Positions 1 through 6,895 of a stretch of DNA of 40,322 bases are shown piece after piece. The notes under the pieces were generated by a model. That model worked only from the letters and a program-made list of their open reading frames with translations, did not search any database and was not told where the DNA came from. Source of the DNA: a virus; the IMG/VR virus record IMGVR_UViG_3300045283_000127, positions 1 through 40,322 of that record. One strand, written 5' to 3'. Positions within the stretch are counted from its first letter, which is position 1; each line of letters opens with the position of its first letter. A program made the translations under genes and the position numbers.

Positions 1-414
1 GATTGGAGATACGGGAGCTTTTATCTCTGGGGCGATGTGCCGGCGCTGATGCCGATTGTGCGGAAGAACATCAAGAACCAGACCGGCGGCTCATGGTTCC
101 CACAAGGTAACGGTGCGAGCGTCGAGAACAACCACGGACGCGATCGGCTGATCAAGAACAACGGCGGCTCATGGTTCAACATTGGTTCACCTGGGCAAAA
201 AGTCACGAACAAGAACCCTGTCCATGCACTGACATTGGAGGGGCGGAAAGTCGCGAAGGATGATCTCGGCGGCTACGGCGGCGGATTCGGCTGGGATGAT
301 TCACCGATGCGCCGCGGCAACTCCAAATCATCAGCCCGCAAAGCCGCTTCCGCGCACATCGCGAAGATTCCGCTGCCGTTGGCGCAGTGGATTGCGCGGG
401 CCTGGCACCCATGA
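1..414 (+). CDS. C-terminal part of a DNA methyltransferase-like protein (5' end outside window)
   Basis: The frame is open from base 1, so the gene is cut by the window edge and about 137 C-terminal residues remain. The end of the protein, around 'ASAHIAKIPLPLAQWIARAW', resembles motif X of cytosine-C5 DNA methyltransferases (the IGNAVPPxLA element), which normally lies close to the C-terminus as it does here. An alternative is a beta-class N4/N6 enzyme whose motif I would have followed and is missing. The middle is rich in Gly, Asn and Trp, as a target-recognition region might be. The stop codon overlaps the next start as ATGA, so this end looks natural rather than broken. The catalytic part is not in the window, so the assignment is tentative. 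Confidence 0.45.
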   Translation, partial: DWRYGSFYLWGDVPALMPIVRKNIKNQTGGSWFPQGNGASVENNHGRDRLIKNNGGSWFNIGSPGQKVTNKNPVHALTLEGRKVAKDDLGGYGGGFGWDDSPMRRGNSKSSARKAASAHIAKIPLPLAQWIARAWHP

Positions 415-746
415 CCAGCCTGCGCAATAAGACGGACCTCGCCGACACGCTCGCGCAGCATCTGCGCGCGATGCGGCTGCCGCTGCCGGTGCGCGAATAC
501 GCTGCGCTGGCCCCGCGCAAGTTCCGCTGCGACCTCGCCTGGCCTGACCGGAAGCTCTACGTCGAGGTGGACGGCGGCGAGCTCATGCAAGGCCGCCACA
601 ATCGCGCCGCGGGCATGGCGTCCGATTGCGAAAAGGCCGCGCTCCTGACGCTGGCCGGATGGGTCGGCTTCCGCTTCGTCGGCAGCCAGGTGAAGAGCGG
701 CTTCGCGCTGCGCATGCTCGAGCAGTGGTTCGCCGCGCATCCCTAG
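411..746 (+). CDS. Small Vsr-like / PD-(D/E)XK nuclease
   Basis: A 111-residue protein. The core has Asp41 in 'FRCDLAWPD', then 'VEVDGG' (Glu52, Asp54), then 'GRHNRAAGMASDCEK' with His63, and 'GWVGFRF'. This is the arrangement of short phage nucleases related to very-short-patch-repair and DUF559 endonucleases, which bind a metal through the Asp and Glu residues. The ATG at 411 was chosen because it forms an ATGA overlap with the upstream methyltransferase-like gene, implying translational coupling. A GTG 24 nt upstream is possible but less likely. Placement next to a possible C5 methyltransferase recalls dcm-vsr pairs, but the substrate cannot be read from the sequence. Confidence 0.65.
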   Translation: MTSLRNKTDLADTLAQHLRAMRLPLPVREYAALAPRKFRCDLAWPDRKLYVEVDGGELMQGRHNRAAGMASDCEKAALLTLAGWVGFRFVGSQVKSGFALRMLEQWFAAHP

Positions 747-787
747 CCCTTGGGCCGCGGGCCACAGCCTGTCGCTACATTTCGCGG

Positions 788-815
788 TTGACATTTGTTG
801 ACTGATTTGTATACT
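788..815 (+). promoter_or_regulatory. Sigma70-type promoter TTGACA-N16-TATACT
   Basis: A consensus -35 (788-793) and a near-consensus -10 (810-815) are separated by 16 bp. The expected transcription start near 822 falls 1-2 nt before the ATG at 824, and no ribosome site lies between. The mRNA would be leaderless or nearly so. Confidence 0.6.
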
Positions 816-823
816 GAGCCGTC

Positions 824-1588
824 ATGCCCGGCTACACCAAGCTATTCAACTCCATCCTCGCCTCAACGGTCTGGAACGAAGCGCACGAAACGCGCATCGT
901 CTGGATCACCCTCCTCGCCATGACAGACCGCGACGGGCGCGTGGAGGGCAGCGTGCCAGGGCTGGCGGTGCTCGCTCGCGTGACGGTGGATGAAGCGCGT
1001 CAGGCGATTGCCCGGCTCTGTGCGCCTGACCCGGATTCACGGTCCCTCGAGCAGGAGGGCCGGCGGATTGTGCCGATCGACGGCGGCTGGCTGGTCGTGA
1101 ATCATGCGAAGTTCCGCCAACATCTCTCCACCGATGAGCGGCGCGAATATCAGAAGCTGAAACAGCGGGGTTATCGGGCGACGAAGCGCGGTCAGTTGAC
1201 ATCTGTCAACAATGTATCAGACAAGTTGACAGTAGACCCGGTAGACACCCCATCTCCATCTCCATCTCCATCTCCAAAGAAGAAGATATCGGAGCGCGTG
1301 CGCGCTCCTCACCTCAGCTCCGCTGAGGCACCGCCCGCCTTTCTCGGCTTCTGGGCCGCCTATCCCCGCAAAGTCGGCCGCGCCGCCGCGCTCCGTGCCT
1401 GGAACAAGCTTCATCCCGTCTCACAAGCCACCATCATCCTGATGCAGGAGGCTCTCGCATGGCAGACCCAACAAGACCAGTGGACGAAGGACAATGGCCA
1501 GTTCATCCCGCACCCGGCGACGTGGCTGAACCAAGCGCGCTGGCTGGATCAACCGACCACAACCCTACGCCGAGGCGCGAAGCTCTGA
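824..1588 (+). CDS. Phage replication initiator-like protein (O/DnaD type)
   Basis: A 254-residue protein with two parts and a low-complexity hinge. The N-terminal half ('KLFNSILASTVW...RIVWITLLAM...SVPGLAVLARVTVDEARQAIARL') has the winged-helix pattern common in phage replisome organisers. The hinge is a Ser-Pro repeat encoded by four CATCTC hexamers, followed by Lys. The C-terminal part ('FWAAYPRKVGRAAALRAWNKL' and then 'FIPHPATWLNQARW') is the conserved tail of such initiators and is thought to contact host helicase-loading factors. The gene starts directly downstream of a strong promoter with no Shine-Dalgarno sequence. Repeated TTGACA boxes inside the gene could be an origin, since such genes often carry their own origin. 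The family role is well supported; the origin is inference. Confidence 0.65.
   Translation: MPGYTKLFNSILASTVWNEAHETRIVWITLLAMTDRDGRVEGSVPGLAVLARVTVDEARQAIARLCAPDPDSRSLEQEGRRIVPIDGGWLVVNHAKFRQHLSTDERREYQKLKQRGYRATKRGQLTSVNNVSDKLTVDPVDTPSPSPSPSPKKKISERVRAPHLSSAEAPPAFLGFWAAYPRKVGRAAALRAWNKLHPVSQATIILMQEALAWQTQQDQWTKDNGQFIPHPATWLNQARWLDQPTTTLRRGAKL
1196..1231 (+). repeat. TTGACA repeat cluster with inverted pair (possible origin iterons)
   Basis: TTGACA occurs at 1196-1201, as its inverse TGTCAA at 1204-1209 (a 6-bp palindrome with a 2-bp centre), and again at 1226-1231. Another copy is at 788-793. The clustering inside a replication-initiator gene is suggestive of binding sites, but the units are short. 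Confidence 0.3.
1251..1274 (+). repeat. (CATCTC)4 hexanucleotide microsatellite
   Basis: Four perfect 6-bp units encode the Ser-Pro hinge between the two domains of the replication protein. Changes in copy number would keep the frame and only lengthen or shorten the linker. Confidence 0.85.
1446..1451 (+). promoter_or_regulatory. Ribosome binding site AGGAGG inside the replication gene
   Basis: A perfect anti-rRNA match, spaced 7 nt from the ATG at 1459. It is the main reason for accepting the overlapping 73-residue gene. Confidence 0.5.
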
Positions 1589-1680
1589 CCGGCTACGCCG
1601 CCACCCTCGCCAAATGGCGACGCTTCCATCGACTCGACCCCAACGGCTCCGGTCACTACCTGCCCGAGGACGAACCATGA
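1459..1680 (+). CDS. Small overlapping protein of unknown function
   Basis: A 73-residue frame beginning inside the 3' end of the replication gene in another frame (130 nt of overlap) and ending in an ATGA overlap with the next gene. It has a perfect AGGAGG ribosome site at 1446-1451, seven bases before the ATG. The C-terminal third, after the replication gene has ended, reads 'GYAATLAKWRRFHRLDPNG', which looks like ordinary protein. The N-terminal part is constrained by the overlapping gene and is rich in Pro. No family was recognised. The long overlap argues for caution, while the ribosome site and coupling argue for expression. Confidence 0.45.
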   Translation: MADPTRPVDEGQWPVHPAPGDVAEPSALAGSTDHNPTPRREALTGYAATLAKWRRFHRLDPNGSGHYLPEDEP

Positions 1681-1970
1681 AGACTTGGCAAATGGCCGTG
1701 CGCTCGCTCACCTGTGGATCATGCCGGCAGGAGATTCCCGTCAACAGCCTCGTCTGCGCCTGGACCCTTCCCGGCCTGTCACGTCCGAAATGGCGCTGCC
1801 CGGCGTGTGCCGACACGCCCGCACCGCTCACGGTCCCCACTGCCCCGTCGCGGCTGACGTTGACCTTCATCGACGAAGATGGCATCGAGCGGCCGCGCCC
1901 GTCGCCGATGGTCGCGCTCCAACAGATGACCGCCGACTGGAAGCGCCGCGCCAGCGGAGATGCTGAGTAG
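1677..1970 (+). CDS. Zinc-ribbon protein, unknown function
   Basis: A 97-residue protein starting with an ATGA overlap on the preceding gene. It has two Cys pairs, 'CGSCRQEIP' near residue 14 and 'CPAC' near residue 42, giving a four-Cys zinc ribbon, followed by a proline-rich stretch and an acidic 'FIDEDGIERPRPSP' segment. An in-frame upstream ATG at 1614 would add 21 residues that lie inside the previous gene, so it was not chosen. Position between replication and terminase genes suggests an early accessory or DNA-binding role. No specific family was recognised. Confidence 0.6.
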   Translation: MKTWQMAVRSLTCGSCRQEIPVNSLVCAWTLPGLSRPKWRCPACADTPAPLTVPTAPSRLTLTFIDEDGIERPRPSPMVALQQMTADWKRRASGDAE

Positions 1971-1993
1971 GCGCATAATGGCCTTGTAATCGG

Positions 1994-2431
1994 ATGGCAA
2001 ATCGGAATCCGCAGAATCAGGACAAATTGCGCCGCGGCGGCCCTGGCCGTCCGAAAGGCTCGAAGAATAAACTCACGCGCGATTGGGTCGAGCACCATCT
2101 CCGCTGGCGCGTCGATTTCGACCCCGTGGCCGCGCTCATCGAACGGCACGGCAAGGGCAAAGACGCGGTGTGGACGATGCGCGACCTCGCGAAGCTCAGT
2201 CCACAAGAGCGCATGTGCCTTGAGAGCTACGACGTCGTGAAGGGCAACGTCGATAAAACCGACGATGCGCTCGAGACGGTCATCAAACCGCGGTGGTATG
2301 CGAAGGACAAGGCGCTCGAGCTCTGCGCGCGGTCACTCGGCATGTTAAAAGATCACGTCGTGGTCGAGGGACTCGATGATCGGAAAGCGCGATTACGGGC
2401 CGCGCTGACGAAGCGCGACGGTGTAGACTAA
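1994..2431 (+). CDS. terS: Terminase small subunit
   Basis: A 145-residue protein. It begins with a basic 'GGPGRPKGSKNKLTRDW' segment, followed by helices and the signature 'KPRWYAKDKALELCARSLGMLKDHVVVEG', which closely fits phage small terminase subunits of the 'KALELLARHLGMF' type. These recognise the packaging site and recruit the large subunit. The large terminase follows two small genes later, as expected. There is no good ribosome site: the start lies 14 nt after a CATAAT box at 1974-1979, so the leader may be very short. The assignment rests on motif and position. Confidence 0.75.
   Translation: MANRNPQNQDKLRRGGPGRPKGSKNKLTRDWVEHHLRWRVDFDPVAALIERHGKGKDAVWTMRDLAKLSPQERMCLESYDVVKGNVDKTDDALETVIKPRWYAKDKALELCARSLGMLKDHVVVEGLDDRKARLRAALTKRDGVD
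2424..2429 (+). promoter_or_regulatory. TGTAGACT -10-like element ahead of a hairpin leader
   Basis: TAGACT preceded by TG lies at the very end of terS. The same GTGTAGACTA string recurs at 12206-12214 ahead of the coat gene. No convincing -35 is visible. Confidence 0.3.
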
Positions 2432-2433
2432 GC

Positions 2434-2467
2434 GGAGTCGAACAGCGTGGGTGCGCCGCTCGACTCC
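2434..2467 (+). promoter_or_regulatory. 8-bp perfect inverted repeat in the leader (RNA hairpin)
   Basis: GGAGTCGA (2434-2441) pairs exactly with TCGACTCC (2460-2467) around an 18-nt loop that can form an inner 3-bp GCG/CGC stem. No T-run follows, so a terminator is unlikely. It lies between a -10-like box and a strong ribosome site, so it could be an mRNA 5' structure. Confidence 0.45.
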
Positions 2468-2486
2468 TCGCCACGGTCACCGCACC

Positions 2487-2493
2487 AAGGAGG
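2487..2493 (+). promoter_or_regulatory. Ribosome binding site AAGGAGG
   Basis: A full consensus site 8 nt before the ATG at 2502. It fixes that start over the upstream GTG at 2451. Confidence 0.7.
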
Positions 2494-2501
2494 CGGCTTG
2501 C

Positions 2502-2738
2502 ATGGTTGACCCTATCGTAACCGCATCGGACACGCCCGACGCCCTGCGCTGGACGGTGGACGCTGAAGGACGCACGAACAACTCGCCGCTCTTTCACAGC
2601 ATCGTGGAGACCGTGACGACCATTCTGCGCGGGCATCGTCTCGGTGAGGCTCCGGAAGACACAGCGCGCATCATCGTCGCGAGGCTCGCTCATTCGCGGG
2701 GGTTGGGGCCGGTCGGGGACGACAAGGAGCGGCCATGA
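2502..2738 (+). CDS. Small conserved-looking phage protein, unknown function
   Basis: A 78-residue protein with a perfect AAGGAGG site before its ATG. It has a central helical segment 'LFHSIVETVTTILRGHRLGEAPEDTARIIVARLAHSRGL' and a charged C-terminus. The sequence 'APEDTARIIVARLAH' is of the kind seen in small phage proteins next to terminase genes, but no function is known. It ends in an ATGA overlap with the next gene, so the two are translationally coupled. Confidence 0.65.
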   Translation: MVDPIVTASDTPDALRWTVDAEGRTNNSPLFHSIVETVTTILRGHRLGEAPEDTARIIVARLAHSRGLGPVGDDKERP

Positions 2739-3478
2739 GTGACCAGACGCCCGACGCCCTCGTGGAAGCATGGCGCGAGTTAGCTAAGGACGGCACGTGG
2801 GCTGACTCGACCGCGACCCGTTCGTGGGCAGCAGGATTGAATCGGTGTGCGAACGACCTCGAAGCCGCGCTCGCCCTCTCCCGTGAGCCGATGACGCTCG
2901 AACTGCGCGCTGATGATTACAGCGTCATCGTCGAGGCTGTGAACGAATATCTTGGCTTCGACATCACGACTCGTGAACAGCAGGACCGCATCACGACCTG
3001 GGCGACTGCCGCCTCCTCCGCACCCCCCCCACAGGCGGGACTGACGTGCGAGCAGGCGTTACGCGCCATTCTCGAAATCGGCAAACGCGACATGAGCAAC
3101 CCGAAATACGACGGCTATTTCGACGCCGCCCGTGCCGCCCTTCCCCGCTCAGATGGACCGCAGGCCTCCCGCTCGTCGGCATCGACGGAAGCACCGGATG
3201 ACATCCTAGCCCGCGTTGCGAACTACTTCGAGCACGGCGGATTCTTCAATCCTGAATTAATGGACCCGCAGAAGGTTAAGCAACTCTTGATGGACCTTGC
3301 CGACGAAATCCGGCGGCTGCGCGTCGAGCACACCCGCGCGATTCTGCACTACACCGCGAAAGGCTATGCGGCTGGCGAGAACACCAACGCGAAGCATTGG
3401 CGCGAACGTGCAGAAAAAGCAGAAGCGGCGCTCGCCTCGCCCTCCCCGGCTCCGGTCGCTGAGCCACAGCAACCGTGA
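2735..3478 (+). CDS. Hypothetical phage protein with C-terminal coiled coil
   Basis: A 247-residue protein between terS and terL, coupled at both ends (ATGA at its start, GTGA with terL at its end). It is mosaic: an N-terminal helical part, a central low-complexity segment near 'PRSDGPQASRSSASTEAPDD', and a C-terminal helical part 'LLMDLADEIRRLRVEHTRAI' ending in an Ala/Glu-rich coil. The 'LADEIRRLR' piece is frequent in small phage early proteins. Position suggests an accessory of packaging or of the early region, but nothing in the sequence proves it. Confidence 0.6.
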   Translation: MSDQTPDALVEAWRELAKDGTWADSTATRSWAAGLNRCANDLEAALALSREPMTLELRADDYSVIVEAVNEYLGFDITTREQQDRITTWATAASSAPPPQAGLTCEQALRAILEIGKRDMSNPKYDGYFDAARAALPRSDGPQASRSSASTEAPDDILARVANYFEHGGFFNPELMDPQKVKQLLMDLADEIRRLRVEHTRAILHYTAKGYAAGENTNAKHWRERAEKAEAALASPSPAPVAEPQQP

Positions 3479-4977
3479 GCAGCCTCGACGAGTCCCTCGC
3501 CTTCGAAGCCGACGTCGATGCCTGGCTCGTCTCAACCTACGCCGACCCGCTGCGCTATGTCCTTGGCTCGTGGTCCTGGGACGAGGGCGAGCTCGCCGGC
3601 TCCAAAGGCCCGCTCCCTTGGCAAGCGCGCTTCCTGCGCGACCTCGGCGCCCACGTCGCCGCGCATCGCTTCAACGGCATCGACCCCGTGCCGACCATCA
3701 AGATGGCCATCAGCAGCGGTGTCGGCCCCGGCAAGACGGCGCTGCTGTCGTGGATTCTCCACTGGTTGATGGACACGCGGCCTGATTGCAAGTGCCGCGT
3801 CACCGCGAACACCGTGACGCAGCTCGAGACCGTGACCTGGGCCGAAGTGCGCAAGTGGGGCGCGTCGAAGCTCACCGCGAACCGCTGGACCATGACCTCC
3901 GAGCAGATGTATGCGACCGGCGACCGCGTGAACTGGTTCGCCGTGCGCACAACGTGCGCGCCGGAGAATGCGCAAGCCTTCGCCGGCTGGCACAATCGCA
4001 CCAGCACGACGGCGAACTTCTACGATGAAGGCGGCACCATTCCGGAGGAGATATTCGAGAAGGGCCGCGGCATCGAGGTGGACGGCGAGAGCTTTCAGTT
4101 CGTGTTTGGGCAGTGCTCGCGGCGCTCGGGGCAACTACATCGCGCCGTGTTCGGGGCGGAGCGCGACGTCTGGGACCATCGCATCATCAACGGCTACGAC
4201 GTTGTCACCAGCCCAGTCGTGCTGGCGAAGTATCACGAGTGGGAAGAGACCTATGGCGGCGAGGACTGCGACTACTGCCGGGTCCATATCAAAGGCCTGC
4301 CGCCGAATGCGGACGAGCTCCAATACATCGACCATGCGCGGGTGCAGCAGGCGGCGAAGAACGCGTTGCAGCCGGTGCAGGGCGATCCGCTTATCGTTGG
4401 CGTGGATGTTAGCGGAGGCGGCTCGGCGTGGAGTGTCGCTCGCTTCCGCCGCGGCAATGACGCCAGAAGCATTCCGCCGATTCGTCTCACCGGGCAGCAA
4501 ACCGTAGCCAATGACCGGCAGTTGCTCGTCTCGAAGCTCGCGAACGCGCTGACCGAGCATCAGGTCGATGCGATGTTCATCGACTCTGCGTTCGGCGCGG
4601 TCATCGTGTCGAAGCTGCGCGACATGGGGTATAAGCAAGTGCACGAGGTGAACTTCGGCGGCGAAGCGCCCGACGCGCACGACCTGAACTGGCGTGCGTT
4701 CATGTATCGCCAGTGTAAGCAATGGCTGCCCTCGGGCTGCATTCCCGAGCGCGACCAGCGGCTGCAGGATGACCTCGAAGGGCCTGGCTACCATATCAAC
4801 CGGAAGAATCAGCTGGTGATCGAAGCGAAAGAGGCGATGCGGGACCGGGGCGTGCCGTCTCCGGATGACGGGGATGCGCTGTGTTTGACGTTCGCGCAGA
4901 AGGTGCGCCCGAGGCCGGCAGACTCGAAGACCGGGCCATCGCACGCGCCGACTGGCCCGACAGGTTGGATGTCGTAA
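3475..4977 (+). CDS. terL: Terminase large subunit (ATPase and nuclease)
   Basis: A 500-residue protein starting at a GTG that overlaps the previous stop. The N-terminal packaging ATPase shows Walker A 'SGVGPGKT' (residues 81-88) and Walker B 'NFYDEG' (181-186, acidic pair 184-185). The C-terminal RNase H-like nuclease shows Asp311 in 'VGVDVSGGG', Asp370 in 'MFIDSAFG', and the acidic 'SPDDGDAL' cluster (462-469). Together these are the complete active sites of a headful or site-specific packaging motor, which pumps DNA through the portal encoded at 7680. All motifs are intact and the length is normal. Confidence 0.95.
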   Translation: MSSLDESLAFEADVDAWLVSTYADPLRYVLGSWSWDEGELAGSKGPLPWQARFLRDLGAHVAAHRFNGIDPVPTIKMAISSGVGPGKTALLSWILHWLMDTRPDCKCRVTANTVTQLETVTWAEVRKWGASKLTANRWTMTSEQMYATGDRVNWFAVRTTCAPENAQAFAGWHNRTSTTANFYDEGGTIPEEIFEKGRGIEVDGESFQFVFGQCSRRSGQLHRAVFGAERDVWDHRIINGYDVVTSPVVLAKYHEWEETYGGEDCDYCRVHIKGLPPNADELQYIDHARVQQAAKNALQPVQGDPLIVGVDVSGGGSAWSVARFRRGNDARSIPPIRLTGQQTVANDRQLLVSKLANALTEHQVDAMFIDSAFGAVIVSKLRDMGYKQVHEVNFGGEAPDAHDLNWRAFMYRQCKQWLPSGCIPERDQRLQDDLEGPGYHINRKNQLVIEAKEAMRDRGVPSPDDGDALCLTFAQKVRPRPADSKTGPSHAPTGPTGWMS

Positions 4978-4986
4978 GGAGCAGGT

Positions 4987-5391
4987 ATGAGCATTTGTGA
5001 CGGCCCGCGGCGCCTCGCGGTCTTTCTCGTCGTGGTCTGCACCGCAACGGGTTGCGCGCCGCCGGCAGCGGTCGCCGGCCGCTCCACCGCCACACTGACC
5101 GCGCCTGGCATCGCCGCCCTTCAAGCTAAGGAAGCCCTGCGCTACCTCGACATCATCCGCGACGCGGCGCAAGATGCCGAAGCCGCGCACCTGATGCCGC
5201 TCGCCGACGCCGAGGTGGTGGTTCGCTGGCACCGGGCGCTCGCGCTCACCCTCGACCGCGCTCCGGACTGGCGCGCCGTCGCCCTGACCGGCCTCGACCA
5301 ACTGGGCACGCTCCTCAGTGCCCGCGCCCAGCGGCTACTGGACCCCTACCTCGTGGCGGCGCGGCGGATTTACCAGGCGGTGCAGGCATGA
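4987..5391 (+). CDS. Putative phage lipoprotein
   Basis: A 134-residue protein with an AAGGAG site (4976-4981) 5 nt before its ATG. The N-terminus is a short lipoprotein signal: two Arg, a hydrophobic 'LAVFLVVVCTATGC' run, and Cys23 as the expected lipidated residue followed by a Pro/Ala stretch. The rest is helical, rich in Ala and Leu. Phage lipoproteins often act at the outer membrane in spanin pairs or superinfection exclusion, but this one lies between terminase and small neck-proximal genes and its role is unknown. It ends with an ATGA overlap. Confidence 0.6.
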   Translation: MSICDGPRRLAVFLVVVCTATGCAPPAAVAGRSTATLTAPGIAALQAKEALRYLDIIRDAAQDAEAAHLMPLADAEVVVRWHRALALTLDRAPDWRAVALTGLDQLGTLLSARAQRLLDPYLVAARRIYQAVQA

Positions 5392-5588
5392 ACCCCTTAC
5401 TCGCGCTGATCATCACCGATATCGTGCCGAACGTCATCGAGGCGATTAAGGCCCGACACGCGCAGATCAACCCCACGCTGCCGCCGCTCACCGATGAAGA
5501 GGCGGAGGCGCTGCTGCACGCGGCGGTCGTGTCCACCGTCGCCAAGGATGATGTCTGGCTGCTGGCGAAAGGACTCCCGCCGTTCTAA
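5388..5588 (+). CDS. Small helical protein, unknown function
   Basis: A 66-residue protein coupled to the lipoprotein gene by ATGA. It begins with a hydrophobic helix 'MNPLLALIITDIVPNVIEAI' that could be membrane-associating, and then has an acidic helix 'LTDEEAEALLHAAVVSTVAKDDVWLL'. Coupling suggests it works with the lipoprotein upstream. No family was recognised. Confidence 0.6.
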   Translation: MNPLLALIITDIVPNVIEAIKARHAQINPTLPPLTDEEAEALLHAAVVSTVAKDDVWLLAKGLPPF

Positions 5589-5592
5589 TCGG

Positions 5593-5601
5593 TGCTACAC
5601 T
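5593..5601 (+). promoter_or_regulatory. Extended -10 promoter TGCTACACT
   Basis: TG-C-TACACT ends 7 nt before the GTG at 5609, in the short gap after the previous stop. The predicted transcript would begin at or just before the GTG. The same TGNTACANT form recurs at other operon heads in this window. Confidence 0.45.
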
Positions 5602-5608
5602 GCCGGGC

Positions 5609-5926
5609 GTGCCACGGGCGAAGGACCGCGACCAGGACCATCACGAGCGGCTCGAGCACCAACTTAAGGCAATCGAGCGTCGTTTACGCGCCATTGAGGC
5701 GCAAGGAGTGCAACTCATGGCCGATGTGAAGACGCTGACCGCGAAACTGGACGAAATCGACACCGCGACGAGCAACATCGCGGCGGACATCCGAACGCTG
5801 CAGGGCCAGATTGGCACGGGCATGAGCCAGGCGGACGTCGATGCGGTGCAGGCCCGGCTCGACGCGACAGCGACGGCGCTGGAGGCGATTGCGGCCGAGA
5901 CCCCGGACACCCCGCCCGCAGTCTAG
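5609..5926 (+). CDS. Coiled-coil protein, unknown function
   Basis: A 105-residue, almost entirely helical protein with heptad spacing of Leu, Ile and Val ('HQLKAIERRLRAIEAQ' and then 'VKTLTAKLDEIDTATSNIA'). Two starts are possible. One is the GTG at 5609, 7 nt after an extended -10 box. The other is the ATG at 5717, preceded by AAGGAG at 5703-5708, which would give a 69-residue protein. The coil continues unbroken across both, so the longer form is listed. Both forms may be made. Similar short coiled coils in phages often precede holin or neck genes. The function is unknown. Confidence 0.55.
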   Translation: MPRAKDRDQDHHERLEHQLKAIERRLRAIEAQGVQLMADVKTLTAKLDEIDTATSNIAADIRTLQGQIGTGMSQADVDAVQARLDATATALEAIAAETPDTPPAV

Positions 5927-5929
5927 GAT
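5924..5929 (+). promoter_or_regulatory. -10-like TAGGAT overlapping a stop codon, 6 nt before ATG
   Basis: The stop TAG of the upstream gene forms the first half of TAGGAT. The next ATG is at 5936 with no ribosome site. No -35 is obvious, so this is a weak call that fits the wider pattern. Confidence 0.25.
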
Positions 5930-5935
5930 GCGCCA

Positions 5936-6241
5936 ATGAACGGCGCTGAGCAAGTGCGGCATCGGTCGGTGACGGAGCGCTTAGACGCCCGACTGGCGGC
6001 CATCGAGCCGCTGGTTGACCGGATGATGCACAACGGCGATGCGCTGTATCAGGGCCACGAAGCGAACGCCGCCCGCATCACGACGCTGGAGGGGCGGCTC
6101 GCAGCGCACGCGTTGGACATCCATCAACTTCAGACGCAGCGCCGAGTCTTTAACGGCGAAGACCGCGTGATGGCGCTGGAATACTTCAAGACCTGCAGCA
6201 CGTTCTGGCAGCGTCTGCGATGGCTGGTGCGCGGTGTCTGA
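5936..6241 (+). CDS. Coiled-coil protein with basic amphipathic C-terminus
   Basis: A 101-residue helical protein: 'RLDARLAAIEPLVDRMMHNGDAL', then 'ARITTLEGRLAAHALDIHQLQTQRRVF', and a C-terminal Trp/Arg-rich helix 'FWQRLRWLVRG' that could bind membrane or nucleic acid. It resembles the preceding coiled-coil protein in style, so they may form a hetero-oligomer, though no clear sequence identity is seen. The start follows a TAGGAT box by 6 nt. The end overlaps the next gene by 8 nt. Confidence 0.55.
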   Translation: MNGAEQVRHRSVTERLDARLAAIEPLVDRMMHNGDALYQGHEANAARITTLEGRLAAHALDIHQLQTQRRVFNGEDRVMALEYFKTCSTFWQRLRWLVRGV

Positions 6242-6620
6242 GTTCCGCCTGCCCGACATCCCGCAGAGCGAACAGCCCGCCACGCGCCGCGAGCGCGAAA
6301 CGCACGACGTCGTGCAGCAGTTGATTCGCGGCCTTGAGCGCAACCGGTTCACGCTGCTCACAATCGTCATCAGCGGGAAAGAGACATGGCGCCTGCACGC
6401 GCCGAAAGTGCTCGGCCGGAGAATCGGAGAACACCATGAAATCTTAGACTCGGTGTTTCACTACCTGGAACTGCTCGCGTGCCGTCCCGCCTTCCAGCGG
6501 CGTCTGCTCGACGCGAAAAACAATCCGCTGCAATGGCGGGCGATTATGAGAGAGGCGATGCCGGATCTCGAGGAGCAACGCGAAGCGGTGCGGCGCATCG
6601 AGAACGGCTGGCTCGCATGA
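6234..6620 (+). CDS. Hypothetical protein, helical
   Basis: A 128-residue protein starting at a GTG inside the end of the previous gene. It contains 'LIRGLERNRFTLLTIVISGKETWRLHAPKVLGRRIGEHHEILDSVFHYLELLACRPAFQRRLL', an amphipathic helical region with conserved-looking basic and aromatic residues, and ends 'MREAMPDLEEQREAVRRIENGWLA'. No family was recognised. The tight overlap on both sides (the next gene begins in ATGA) places it in one polycistronic unit leading to the portal gene. Confidence 0.55.
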   Translation: MSEFRLPDIPQSEQPATRRERETHDVVQQLIRGLERNRFTLLTIVISGKETWRLHAPKVLGRRIGEHHEILDSVFHYLELLACRPAFQRRLLDAKNNPLQWRAIMREAMPDLEEQREAVRRIENGWLA

Positions 6621-6895
6621 GGACAGCGCATCGGCGGAAAGCAGGCGGGCGACGTGATGAAGTTGCGCGAGGCCGTGATGACCAGGACGGGCGCCGCCAC
6701 GAGCAACGCCGTTGCCGTGTTCGCATCGTGGACCCGCAGCATCCGCACTACCCGGAGCACGGAGAATTCACGGGTGAAATCATTTCGCTCTTAGGCACGC
6801 CGATGGCGAAGGTGAAACTCGACAACTGTCGGCACGGCACTGACGCGTGTTTTGTGAGCAAGGGTCAGGTCGTGGAAGAAAACGCATGGGCATGA
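6617..6895 (+). CDS. Small protein with SH3/KOW-like C-terminal part
   Basis: A 92-residue protein coupled by ATGA to its neighbour. The first third is very basic (Arg/Lys/Gln-rich), as in nucleic-acid binders. The rest, 'RIVDPQHPHYPEHGEFTGEII' followed by 'GTPMAKVKLD' and 'VSKGQV', has the short beta-strand pattern of an SH3-like or KOW-like barrel. The start is chosen by the overlap; the basic N-terminus could be over-long. The function is unknown. Confidence 0.5.
   Translation: MRTAHRRKAGGRRDEVARGRDDQDGRRHEQRRCRVRIVDPQHPHYPEHGEFTGEIISLLGTPMAKVKLDNCRHGTDACFVSKGQVVEENAWA

Noticed and set aside
411-746. Reading the methyltransferase-like fragment as truncated by a frameshift into the next frame
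   Set aside because: The next frame encodes a self-contained nuclease with its own ATG in an ATGA overlap and no AdoMet-binding motif.
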